DNA from: Blautia sp. MSJ-19
GTDB lineage: Bacteria; Bacillota; Clostridia; Lachnospirales; Lachnospiraceae
Direction: 5' to 3'
Assembly: GCF_018918125.1 (NCBI RefSeq)
Contig: NZ_JAHLQA010000043.1
Coordinates: forward strand, 1-64,000
DNA: 64,000 nucleotides
Below, piece by piece: positions 52,350 through 59,825 of this stretch (position 1 is its first letter; each line of letters opens with the position of its first letter). The notes under the pieces were generated by a model. That model was given only the letters and a program-made list of their open reading frames with translations. It made no database searches and had not been told where the DNA came from. The position numbers and the translations under genes were made by a program.

Positions 52350-55148
52350 ATGAACAAAAGAATAACGGCAGCGATACTGGGACTGCTGCTTTTCGTTTTA
52401 TCCATATATCCGGTGTCCGCGTCGTCTATGACGCAGAACGAAACGCCGGATTACAAGGTCGCATTTTATGCATTTGACTGTTATCATATGCAGGATGAGA
52501 ATGGCAAGCGGACTGGTTATGGATATGAAATGATGCAGGGTGTCTCCAAGTATTTGCAGTGTACCTTTTCCTATGTTGGATATGATAAATCTGCAAATGA
52601 ATGCGAAGATATGCTTCGAAGTGGTGAACTGGATATTTATACCGCAGCCAAAAAGACTCCGGAGCGAGAAAAAGAATTTGCATTTTCTACGCATCCGGCG
52701 ATTACTTCTTCTACATGCATGAACGTAAAAGTCGGCAATAACAAGATCATAGCGGGAGATTATTCCACCTATGATGGGATTCGCGTAGGACTCCTCAAAC
52801 GTCATACATATAACAATACTTTTTTGGACTTTGCAAAAGAAAAGGGCTTTGACTGTGAAATCATTTATTATGAGACTCCGACAGATCTGACCAATGCACT
52901 GATCAATGATGAGGTAGATGCCCTCGTCAACAGTTATATCCGCATACCGGAAGATGAAAAGATCATTGAAAATTTTGGAGAGACGCCATATTATATCATG
53001 GCACGAAAAGAAGACCAGACTCTGATCGATCAGCTGGATTATGCGATTGACTGTATGAATGTAGAAACTCCAAACTGGAGAACAGAATTATATAACAAAT
53101 ATTATGGTTCTGAAGAAGCCACCACGGAATTTACCGAAGAAGAGCAGACACTTCTGGAAGAATTACAGAAAAACGAAACGGTGATCCGTGCCGTGATGAA
53201 TCCGGATGCAAATCCATATTCCTGGTACGAAGATGGGGAAGCGCATGGCATTGCTGCGGATATCTTCCGGGCAACAGCCAGAAAACTGGGACTTAAGCAT
53301 GAAATTGTGCCGGTGAGCACAAAGGAGGAATATTTCGAAACACTGGAAGCCGGCGAAGTTGATATCTGGATGGATCAGGAAGGATATTACGAGGATGAGC
53401 AGTCACAGAAATACAAGATCACAAATCCTTATCTGACTTCTACGGTATCTGTCCTGCGTGCCAGAGGAGCTTCCGAAAAAATAGAAAAACTGGTAATAAA
53501 AAATGACGATATTGCTGTAAAAGAAATCATTTCTTCCGTCTGGCCAAAAGCGGAAGTGGCGGTGGTTGATACACCTCAGGAATGCAGACAGGAAGTCCTG
53601 AACGGTAATGCAGATGCGGCTCTTCTTATGTCTTATACGGCACAGAAGCTGGCACGAGATGACATGCAGAATCGTTTGAGGGTAGACATTGTGCCGGGAG
53701 CACAGATGCAACTCAAAATGGGTGTCAATGCCAATGATGACTGTCATTTTTACGGATTATGGGAAAAGGCACTGGCAGATGTTGCAAACACCATGAGTGC
53801 AGAGATCGTGCAGGATTATCTGGAACAGACAGCGACTCCGACGATGATGGAGTATCTGTTTGATCATCCGTCATATCTGATCGCACTCTGTGTGGGTGTT
53901 TCTCTCCTTCTTCTTATGGTGCTTCTGTATGTGCAGTCGGTAAAGAGTCGGAAAAAGGAGCAGGAGATTTCACAGGAACTTGCGGAGGCACTGGAAAAAG
54001 CAAAAGAGGCGACGGAATCAAAGCAGAACTTTTTTTCCAAGATGAGTCATGATATCCGGACTCCGCTGAATGTTGTGCTTGGTATGACGCAGGTGGCAAG
54101 AAAATACAAAAACGATACTTCCAGACTGGAAAAAGCACTGGACAATATTACAACAGAAGGCAACTATCTGCTGGTGTTGATCAACTCAATCCTGGATGTA
54201 AATCAGTTGGAGCATGGAGCGATCGAACTGAACAACATGCCGTTTAATCCGGCGGATTGTCTGGATGAAAGTGTTGAAGTCCTTCAGCCGCTTGCAGATA
54301 AAAAAGAGCAGGAGCTGACCGTGCAGTGTGATCATGCAGACCGGGTAGTTCTTGGCGATGTGAATCGTCTGAAGCAGATCATCATAAATATCGTGTCCAA
54401 TGCGATCAAATATACAAATGCAGGCGGACATATAGAACTGCGCCTGGAATGTCTTACGGATCATCGGTATCGCTTCAGCTGCAAAGATGACGGAATTGGT
54501 ATGACAAAAGAATTTGTGCAGCATATCTGTGAAGATTATGCACGGGCAGAGGACAGCCGTGTATCCAAAACACAGGGAACCGGGCTGGGCATGTCCGTTG
54601 TAAAAGGTTTTACAGATCTGATGGGCGGAACGCTCAGGATTGAAAGCGAGCTTGGAACAGGTTCTGTCTTTATTGTTGAGATTCCATTTCCGGATGCCTC
54701 AGAAGAACAGAGAGAAATGATCCTGCATCCTGTGACAGAAGAGGAAGATGGAAAGCCATTATACACAGGCAAAAAAGTGCTTCTGGTAGAGGATAATGTG
54801 CTTAACGCAGAGATTGCGATGGAACTTCTCCAGAGTATTGGACTCGCGGTGGATTGGGCAGACAATGGAGAAGTGGGAGTAAAACGTTACGAAGCGTCTC
54901 GAAACGGCGAATATTTTGCTGTCTTTATGGATATGCAGATGCCGGTTATGGATGGCGTTGAAGCGACCAAAGCAATCCGTCGCAGCAGTCGAAGTGACAA
55001 TAACATCCCGATTTTTGCGATGACAGCAAATACATTTGCAAGTGACCGGAAGGACTGTCGTGAGGCGGGAATGAACGGATATATTCCGAAGCCGGTAAGC
55101 ATCAGGGATATTACAGAGACACTGAACGGAAATACCAATCAATTATAA
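52350..55148 (+). CDS. Hybrid sensor kinase with two periplasmic-binding domains and receiver
   Basis: A 932-residue membrane signal receptor. A signal peptide (1-25) is followed by two SBP_bac_3-type solute-binding domains (about 32-250 and 270-505; VAFYAFDCYHMQDENGKRTG and AVMNPDANPYSWYEDGEAHG), a membrane helix (about 512-537), a HisKA domain with FSKMSHDIRTPLNV (His near 566), HATPase_c with N box IVSNAIKYTN, G1 DDGIGM, G2 GTGLGMSVV, and a receiver domain (KVLLVEDNVLNAEI, MDMQMPVMDG near Asp 859). The binding domains suggest amino-acid-like ligands. GGAAAGGAATGGG lies before the ATG. The c-di-GMP riboswitch controls it. No separate response regulator follows. Confidence 0.93.
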   Translation: MNKRITAAILGLLLFVLSIYPVSASSMTQNETPDYKVAFYAFDCYHMQDENGKRTGYGYEMMQGVSKYLQCTFSYVGYDKSANECEDMLRSGELDIYTAAKKTPEREKEFAFSTHPAITSSTCMNVKVGNNKIIAGDYSTYDGIRVGLLKRHTYNNTFLDFAKEKGFDCEIIYYETPTDLTNALINDEVDALVNSYIRIPEDEKIIENFGETPYYIMARKEDQTLIDQLDYAIDCMNVETPNWRTELYNKYYGSEEATTEFTEEEQTLLEELQKNETVIRAVMNPDANPYSWYEDGEAHGIAADIFRATARKLGLKHEIVPVSTKEEYFETLEAGEVDIWMDQEGYYEDEQSQKYKITNPYLTSTVSVLRARGASEKIEKLVIKNDDIAVKEIISSVWPKAEVAVVDTPQECRQEVLNGNADAALLMSYTAQKLARDDMQNRLRVDIVPGAQMQLKMGVNANDDCHFYGLWEKALADVANTMSAEIVQDYLEQTATPTMMEYLFDHPSYLIALCVGVSLLLLMVLLYVQSVKSRKKEQEISQELAEALEKAKEATESKQNFFSKMSHDIRTPLNVVLGMTQVARKYKNDTSRLEKALDNITTEGNYLLVLINSILDVNQLEHGAIELNNMPFNPADCLDESVEVLQPLADKKEQELTVQCDHADRVVLGDVNRLKQIIINIVSNAIKYTNAGGHIELRLECLTDHRYRFSCKDDGIGMTKEFVQHICEDYARAEDSRVSKTQGTGLGMSVVKGFTDLMGGTLRIESELGTGSVFIVEIPFPDASEEQREMILHPVTEEEDGKPLYTGKKVLLVEDNVLNAEIAMELLQSIGLAVDWADNGEVGVKRYEASRNGEYFAVFMDMQMPVMDGVEATKAIRRSSRSDNNIPIFAMTANTFASDRKDCREAGMNGYIPKPVSIRDITETLNGNTNQL

Positions 55149-55180
55149 AATACAGGATCATTTTGGATAAATGAAATGAT

Positions 55181-55221
55181 TATCCGGTTGTTGCTGCAAG
55201 GCAGTAATGACCGGATTTTTT
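55181..55221 (+). terminator. Terminator of the hybrid kinase gene
   Basis: ATCCGGT pairs with ACCGGAT with an inner TGCTG/GCAGTA step, followed by TTTTTT. Confidence 0.85.
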
Positions 55222-55349
55222 GACTTTATAAGAGATTGTTTCGTAATGCTCCAATAAAGTAAAAATAAGAATGGTTTATGCGAAAATAAAAGATAGTGCA
55301 AACTGGGCTATGGATAAAGAATATATCTGAAAAAAATGAAAGACAAAAT

Positions 55350-55589
55350 TTATTTTAAATCTTTGAAAAAGTCACCCACTTCACAGTGAAAGATTTCTGC
55401 CAGAGCAACCAGCTCGCTGACTTTGATATTCATACGGTTGGTTTCAATCTTGGCATAACTGCTTTTGGAGATCGGAATATCCATCAGATTCATTTTGGCA
55501 ATTACCTGATCCTGGGTGAGCTTACACTGGTAACGCATCTTCTGGATGTTGCTGCCAATGCTCATATCCATTCTGATCTTTTGCATCAT
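55350..55589 (-). CDS. XRE-family helix-turn-helix repressor
   Basis: A 79-residue single-domain DNA-binding protein with the HTH: IGSNIQKMRYQCKLTQDQVIAKM and SKSSYAKIETNRMNIKVSELVALAEIFHCEVGDFF. Full domain length for a Cro/CI-like regulator. GGAGAAATT precedes the ATG at 55589 (a second ATG is at 55586). It faces away from the HicB-like gene across a gap with two operator-like repeats, and probably regulates both. Confidence 0.92.
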   Translation of the reverse strand: MMQKIRMDMSIGSNIQKMRYQCKLTQDQVIAKMNLMDIPISKSSYAKIETNRMNIKVSELVALAEIFHCEVGDFFKDLK

Positions 55590-55606
55590 AATTTCTCCAT
55601 ATTCTA

Positions 55607-55628
55607 ATATTTCGCAATAAAGAAATAT
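55607..55628. promoter_or_regulatory. Operator-like repeat 1 (XRE side)
   Basis: ATATTTC-GCAATAAA-GAAATAT, perfect 7-bp arms with an 8-bp spacer, 18 bases upstream of the XRE start codon. Confidence 0.7.
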
Positions 55629-55635
55629 CTATGTA

Positions 55636-55685
55636 TTGATGATAGAGAAGAATTTCGATATAATGTTTCGTAATAAGGAAACATT
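55636..55685 (+). promoter_or_regulatory. HicB-like gene promoter overlapped by operator-like repeat 2
   Basis: TTGATG (55636-55641) and TATAAT (55659-55664), 17-bp spacer. AATGTTTC-GTAATAAG-GAAACATT (55662-55685), perfect 8-bp arms, covers the end of the -10 and the start site. The spacers of both repeats are alike (G-(C/T)-AATAA-(A/G)). A third half-like copy, TTGTTTCGTAAT, is at 55236-55247. Confidence 0.75.
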
Positions 55686-55746
55686 TGCCGACTGTAAAAG
55701 AAGCAGAAAATAACGAGATTCGGAAGGATGTATGGGGGAGCAACAG

Positions 55747-56238
55747 ATGGATAAGGATTGGATAAAAGCAGTGACGCAGCTTTGTATGATGGCACAGAAC
55801 GATTTGGGCTTGAAAAGCCGGGTTATGGACTATGTATACTGGATGAAAGATGTCTATGGACTGCAGTCCGGTCGTTTTAACAGGCTTTATGAAAAATGGC
55901 TGCGTACTGGAGAGATTGATGAAAGCATGCGTCAGACGGGGGCACTGGTAAATGAACTGCAGCTTCCGCTGTATCACAGAGGCGTTGCAGGAATGTGCCG
56001 GATGCTTCACGAGGGGATTCTGGACAAAGAGACTTTCTGTGAGATTCTGTGGGAGGAACCATATGAGATCCGTGCGGATAAAGAAACAGGGTATGTTGGC
56101 TTTTACCCGCAGTTTCCCGGCTGTATCGGTTATGCACAGACAAGACAGGAACTGAAAAAAGAGATGTGGGAAACTCTGAAAAAATGGATCCCGCAGGCTT
56201 ATATTTTTTGGAAAGAGAGCAGTATTCTTGAGAATTAA
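55747..56238 (+). CDS. Protein with C-terminal HicB-like domain, divergent from XRE repressor
   Basis: A 163-residue protein. The N-terminal ~110 residues are helical with a DYVYWMKDVYG and LPLYHRGVAGMCRMLHEG stretch I do not recognise. The C-terminal part, YVGFYPQFPGCIGYAQTRQELKKEM followed by an amphipathic helix, has the HicB antitoxin pattern (strand, FPGC, T-x-x-E-L, helix). HicB is usually paired with the small toxin HicA; none is found here. The ATG at 55747 after GGGGGAG is preferred over 55732. The N-terminal half might be the effector, which is conjecture. Confidence 0.7.
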   Translation: MDKDWIKAVTQLCMMAQNDLGLKSRVMDYVYWMKDVYGLQSGRFNRLYEKWLRTGEIDESMRQTGALVNELQLPLYHRGVAGMCRMLHEGILDKETFCEILWEEPYEIRADKETGYVGFYPQFPGCIGYAQTRQELKKEMWETLKKWIPQAYIFWKESSILEN

Positions 56239-56329
56239 CATTCTCGGGATACTGTTTTTCTGTATACGACAGGAATGTTTGAGGGCAGGACGCATATATA
56301 TAAGTGATGTAAAAAACAGGAGGCTGCTT

Positions 56330-57385
56330 TTGGCTGAGTATCGGCGCTTTGTAGCATATGTATATGAGTATCAGAAAGAGAAAAAAGGAAGCAACTGCGG
56401 ATTTGTAAAGGTAGAAGTGCGGGGAGAAGTATGCAGGATCGAACTGCATCTGCAATGTCCGGGCTTGCTGCCGGATTCGGAATGCAGAGTGTACGGGTTT
56501 GTACGAAATAAAGGACTGCTGGATGGATTTTTGATCGGAACATGCAGAACCATGGAAAACCGTGCAGAATGTATACTGGAAACTTCGGCAGAAAATATGG
56601 CAGAGAGTGAAAAAGCACTGAGTGAAATGAGCGGTATGATCTTTACGACAGATCAGGGTGGATTTTTTGGGACGGAGTGGGATGATGAAAGAATCCGGCC
56701 GGGTGATTTCCGGGTGATAGAGAAAAAAGATTTACCGGAGAAAAGAGAAGAGACAAAAATACCTGAGGAAGAAGAAGAGAAACCGCAGACATTGGAGGAA
56801 ACAGGGGCAAAGGAGGAAGAAGAAAAACAGGAACCAGCAGAAAAGCCGGAAGAACAGAGAGATCAAACAGCAGAAGAGAAGCAGAAAATGAGCGAGGCAG
56901 AGAAAGTGCAGGAACTTCACACACAGTCTTTGACGGAAACACAGATTTCACAGCAGGAATCTCAGATCAGGGAAGAGATTCCGATACCTCCGAAGCAACA
57001 TGACAAAAAAATGCCGCCGTCGGGCAGGCCTCTTCCGGGAACACCCTGCGAAGTTTTTGCGGATGGAGAACTGACGGACTGCCGCAAGATCTCCCCGCAG
57101 GATCTGTGTCGTCTCGGGCGAAGAGCCTGTATGCTGCGCAACAATCGTTTTGTACAGTATGGTTCGTATAATTTCGGACATCTCCTGTTGTGCAGGAACA
57201 ACTGTGGGCAGCATGTCCTCGGAGTACCTGGGGGCTATGATCAGCAGGAACGTTTTATGGCAAATATGTTTGGATTTCCGTATTTCAAAGAGAGCAGGCA
57301 GATCCAGATCCCGGGTGGCAGGGGCGGTTACTGGTATCGTTTAATCGATTCCCCGGATACCAACCACAGGAATGGTCTGATGTAA
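56330..57385 (+). CDS. DUF6128 domain protein
   Basis: A 351-residue protein. The N-terminal ~110 residues are beta-rich (FVKVEVRGEVCRIELHLQ, YGFVRNKGLLDGFLIGTC). A long Glu/Lys/Gln linker (about 130-235) follows, then a C-terminal domain of the DUF6128 type with CRKISPQDLCRLGRRACMLRN and QYGSYNFGHLLLC, LGVPGGYDQQERFMANMFGF and GRGGYWYRLI. TTG start at 56330 with CAGGAGG six bases upstream; the frame extends to 56228 without a good start. Function unknown. The last 45 bases overlap the end of the convergent nrdG-like gene. Confidence 0.83.
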   Translation: MAEYRRFVAYVYEYQKEKKGSNCGFVKVEVRGEVCRIELHLQCPGLLPDSECRVYGFVRNKGLLDGFLIGTCRTMENRAECILETSAENMAESEKALSEMSGMIFTTDQGGFFGTEWDDERIRPGDFRVIEKKDLPEKREETKIPEEEEEKPQTLEETGAKEEEEKQEPAEKPEEQRDQTAEEKQKMSEAEKVQELHTQSLTETQISQQESQIREEIPIPPKQHDKKMPPSGRPLPGTPCEVFADGELTDCRKISPQDLCRLGRRACMLRNNRFVQYGSYNFGHLLLCRNNCGQHVLGVPGGYDQQERFMANMFGFPYFKESRQIQIPGGRGGYWYRLIDSPDTNHRNGLM

Positions 57386-58039
57386 AATATCGCGGAAGTG
57401 CTCCAGGTCTTCGAGAGAATAGCTGCTGAAACCAGGCTGCAGGACTTCTTCGGAGTCCTTGTAGGCCTGGAGATAGTAAGCCTGAGCACCTTTCAGCCAC
57501 TGACCGATCTCTATGAAATCATTTTCGTTATGAAGCTCTTTTACGACGGTTGTCCGAAATTCATAATCCAGATTTGCGTGCAGGAGAAAATCGACAGTTT
57601 CCCGGACAGCATCCAGATCAGGGTGCAGCATACCTGTCAGAGACGGATAGTTGTCCGGACAGGCCTTGATGTCGACCGCTGCCATCTGAATCAGTCCGCT
57701 TTCTGTCAGATGTTTCAGAATATCCGGACGTGTTCCGTTGGTATCCAGTTTGACCGGATATCCGAGAGCACGTATTTTGCGGATAAAATCTTCCAGGTCA
57801 GAGGCGAGCGTCGGTTCTCCTCCGGAGATACAGACCCCCTCCAGAATGCCCTGTCTTTTTTTGAGAAAAGAGAGTACTTCTTCTTCCGAAATCGTTGGCT
57901 CATCTGCAGGATGCAGGACAAGGCCGCTGTTCTGACAGAACGGGCAGCGGAAGTTGCAGCTTCCGAGAAAAATCGTGGCGGCCACGCGACCGGGATAATC
58001 TAATAATGTTGTTTTATTTAAACCATGGATTGCTGGCAT
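57341..58039 (-). CDS. nrdG: Anaerobic ribonucleotide reductase activating protein-like radical SAM enzyme
   Basis: A 232-residue radical SAM protein. FLGSCNFRCPFCQNSGL holds the CxxxCxxC cluster motif (C-N-F-R-C-P-F-C), CISGGEPTLAS the glycine motif and VKLDTNGTRP the Rossmann-like strand. Activators of class III ribonucleotide reductase (NrdG, YjjW-like) have this size and order. AAAGGAATCC precedes the ATG at 58039. No nrdD is adjacent, so another glycyl radical partner is possible. Confidence 0.85.
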   Translation of the reverse strand: MPAIHGLNKTTLLDYPGRVAATIFLGSCNFRCPFCQNSGLVLHPADEPTISEEEVLSFLKKRQGILEGVCISGGEPTLASDLEDFIRKIRALGYPVKLDTNGTRPDILKHLTESGLIQMAAVDIKACPDNYPSLTGMLHPDLDAVRETVDFLLHANLDYEFRTTVVKELHNENDFIEIGQWLKGAQAYYLQAYKDSEEVLQPGFSSYSLEDLEHFRDILHQTIPVVGIRGID

Positions 58040-58112
58040 AGGATTCCTTTCTGCCGCTGCAAATGTCACAGCGAACAATTACGTAATTACTCTTTATTCT
58101 AGTTTTTCTTCA

Positions 58113-58181
58113 TTGATTTTGCAACCGGCATTTACTATACTGAAAGCAGGTTCATGACTGTTCACAGAAACTGCTGTGAAC
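58113..58181 (+). promoter_or_regulatory. tRNA deaminase promoter and leader hairpin
   Basis: TTGATT (58113-58118) and TATACT (58136-58141), 17-bp spacer. The leader holds GTTCACAG-AAACTG-CTGTGAAC (58160-58181), a perfect 8-bp inverted repeat just after the start site. The same 8-mer pair recurs around 60935 and 61048. Confidence 0.7.
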
Positions 58182-58210
58182 AACGATAATACAATTTGGA
58201 GGAAATTTCT

Positions 58211-58714
58211 TTGACAGAACAGGAACGATTTATGAAGGAAGCGATCCGTCAGGCGAAGAAAGCACGCGCGCTCGAAGAAGTGCCGATCGGCTGCGTGATC
58301 GTTGCAGATGGAAAGATCATTGCAAGAGGATATAACCGCAGAAACACAGATAAGAATACACTGTCTCATGCAGAGCTGAATGCAATCCGCAAAGCAAGCA
58401 GGAAACTGGGAGACTGGAGACTGGAAGGCTGTACGATGTATGTGACGCTGGAGCCGTGCCAGATGTGTGCCGGGGCACTGGTACAGTCACGGATCGATGA
58501 GGTGGTGATCGGAAGTATGAATCCCAAGGCAGGGTGTGCCGGATCAGTGTTGAATCTTCTGGAAGTGGACGGCTTCAATCACAAAGTAAAGATCACCCGG
58601 GGCGTTCTGGAAGAAGAGTGCTCTACGATGCTGTCAGATTTTTTTCGTGAATTACGTGAGAAGAAAAAACGTCTCAAAATGCTGGCAAAACAACAGGCGG
58701 AACAGGCAGAGTGA
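58211..58714 (+). CDS. tadA: tRNA-specific adenosine-34 deaminase TadA
   Basis: Converts A34 of tRNA-Arg(ACG) to inosine; named TadA but unrelated to the pilus ATPase. The 167-residue protein carries the zinc and catalytic sites SHAELNAI (HAE) and LEPCQMCAGALVQSRI (PCxxC). A TTG at 58211 is chosen as start because GGAGG is eight bases upstream; the ATG at 58232 would cut the first helix. A basic tail (REKKKRLKMLAKQQ) follows. Own promoter. Confidence 0.94.
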   Translation: MTEQERFMKEAIRQAKKARALEEVPIGCVIVADGKIIARGYNRRNTDKNTLSHAELNAIRKASRKLGDWRLEGCTMYVTLEPCQMCAGALVQSRIDEVVIGSMNPKAGCAGSVLNLLEVDGFNHKVKITRGVLEEECSTMLSDFFRELREKKKRLKMLAKQQAEQAE

Positions 58715-58798
58715 GGCACAGCACCCTTGTTTTTTGCAGAAAAAGTGTTATATTTATTTCAGTTGAATAAATAACAAACCACGAGGAGGATTTTGAAA

Positions 58799-59236
58799 AT
58801 GACACTGGAAGCATTAAGAAAAGACATGGTTGCTGCCATGAAGGCAAAAGATAAGACAACAAAGGATGCGGTTTCCGCACTTGTATCTGCAGCCAAAAAA
58901 GCAGCGATCGATGAAGGATGCCGTGATGATGTTCCGGAAGCACTGGTTGACCGTGTGATCCTGAAAGAACTCAAAACTGTCAAAGAACAGCTGGATACCT
59001 GTCCGGAAAACCGTGATGATCTGCGTGCAGAATATCAGGCAAGATATGATGTGATCGTAAAATATGCTCCACAGCAGATGAGCGCAGATGAAATCCGTGC
59101 TTATCTGGAGGAAAAATTTGCGGATGTACTTGCAACCAAAAACAAAGGTCAGATCATGAAAGCGGTCATGGGAGATCTCAAAGGCAAGGCAGACGGCAAG
59201 CTGATCAACCAGGTTGTTGCTGAGATCTGCAAATAA
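58799..59236 (+). CDS. YqeY/GatB-like domain protein
   Basis: A 145-residue YqeY-family protein (GatB_Yqey domain), helical, related to the C-terminal tRNA-binding part of GatB. LEALRKDMVAAMKAKDKTTK, MSADEIRAYLEEKF and GQIMKAVMGDLKGKADGKLI mark it. Proposed tRNA-related role, not established. GAGGAGG is nine bases before the ATG at 58799. Confidence 0.92.
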   Translation: MTLEALRKDMVAAMKAKDKTTKDAVSALVSAAKKAAIDEGCRDDVPEALVDRVILKELKTVKEQLDTCPENRDDLRAEYQARYDVIVKYAPQQMSADEIRAYLEEKFADVLATKNKGQIMKAVMGDLKGKADGKLINQVVAEICK

Positions 59237-59245
59237 AAATGAAGA

Positions 59246-59275
59246 AAAAGTCTGTAATTTAGCCGACAGACTTTT
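59246..59275 (+). terminator. yqeY terminator 1
   Basis: AAAAGTCTGT pairs with ACAGACTTTT (10 bp). Confidence 0.75.
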
Positions 59276-59306
59276 GTAAATATAACCTAAATTTTAAGCC
59301 CAAAAG

Positions 59307-59358
59307 AAAAAGACCGGAAACAGCGATGAAGGGAAAACCTTCCGCATCCGGTCTTTTT
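59307..59358 (+). terminator. yqeY terminator 2
   Basis: AAAAAGACCGGA pairs with TCCGGTCTTTTT (12 bp) around an inner AAGG/CCTT step. It would also block readthrough into the antisense of the SRP RNA gene. Confidence 0.85.
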
Positions 59359-59364
59359 GCATAA

Positions 59365-59402
59365 AAAAATACTCTGACGACAACACTGTCATCAGAGTAT
59401 GG
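59365..59402 (-). terminator. SRP RNA terminator
   Basis: On the minus strand ATACTCTGATGACA pairs with TGTCGTCAGAGTAT (14 bp with a G-U), followed by TTTTTTT. Confidence 0.9.
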
Positions 59403-59413
59403 AAACTTCTTCT

Positions 59414-59680
59414 TTTCCGCGCGCCGCACTTCGAAATGTTCCCATGGACGTTACCTCTACAGTTAACTCGGCCCAGGCACCCTCACGGCACACAAGAGCT
59501 TCTGCTTAGTGCTGCTACATTCCTGTCCTGACACGGTTCACAGATTCCTGTTGCGTGAGACCCAAACGTCAACGCCACTTATAAAGGGCAGCTCCACAGG
59601 AGACAAACCTCAGATTGGCATCACCCCTGCTGTAGCGGATTGCAGGTACAGGGCACCGCTATCTCCCCGGCTGCGCGGAC
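59414..59680 (-). ncRNA. ffs: Signal recognition particle RNA, large bacterial type
   Basis: A ~267-base RNA on the minus strand resembling B. subtilis scRNA. From 5' it has the Alu part (GCCGGGGAGATAGCGGTGCC and GCAATCCGCTACAGCAGGGG), a long central helix (GTTGACGTTTGGGTC), and helix 8 (59511-59534) with GTGTCAGG and AGCAGCA flanking a GGAA tetraloop. The three base pairs under the loop read ACA/TGT where the common form is TCC/GGA; both strands changed, so pairing is kept. Then TGCCTGGGCCGAGTTAACTG returns, as in scRNA. The 5' and 3' ends (CCGCGC / GCGCGG) pair. Exact ends are within a few bases. Confidence 0.95.
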
Positions 59681-59684
59681 TTTA

Positions 59685-59713
59685 AGTATAGACGATTTTT
59701 GAATACTTGTCAA
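59685..59713 (-). promoter_or_regulatory. SRP RNA promoter
   Basis: Perfect TTGACA (59708-59713) and TATACT (59685-59690), 17-bp spacer, start near 59680. Confidence 0.9.
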
Positions 59714-59736
59714 GTAGGGGTAAAGTATTATATAAT
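59707..59736 (+). promoter_or_regulatory. pfkA promoter overlapping the SRP RNA -35
   Basis: TTGTCA (59707-59712) and TATAAT (59731-59736), 18-bp spacer. The -35 occupies the same bases as the TTGACA of the SRP RNA promoter on the other strand. Confidence 0.7.
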
Positions 59737-59825
59737 AGAAATCAACATACGATGTTGCAGGAAGAGCAACTTCAGCAGCACGTGCCACTATGTGCGCAGC
59801 ACGCACAGTAAGGAGGAAATGTACG

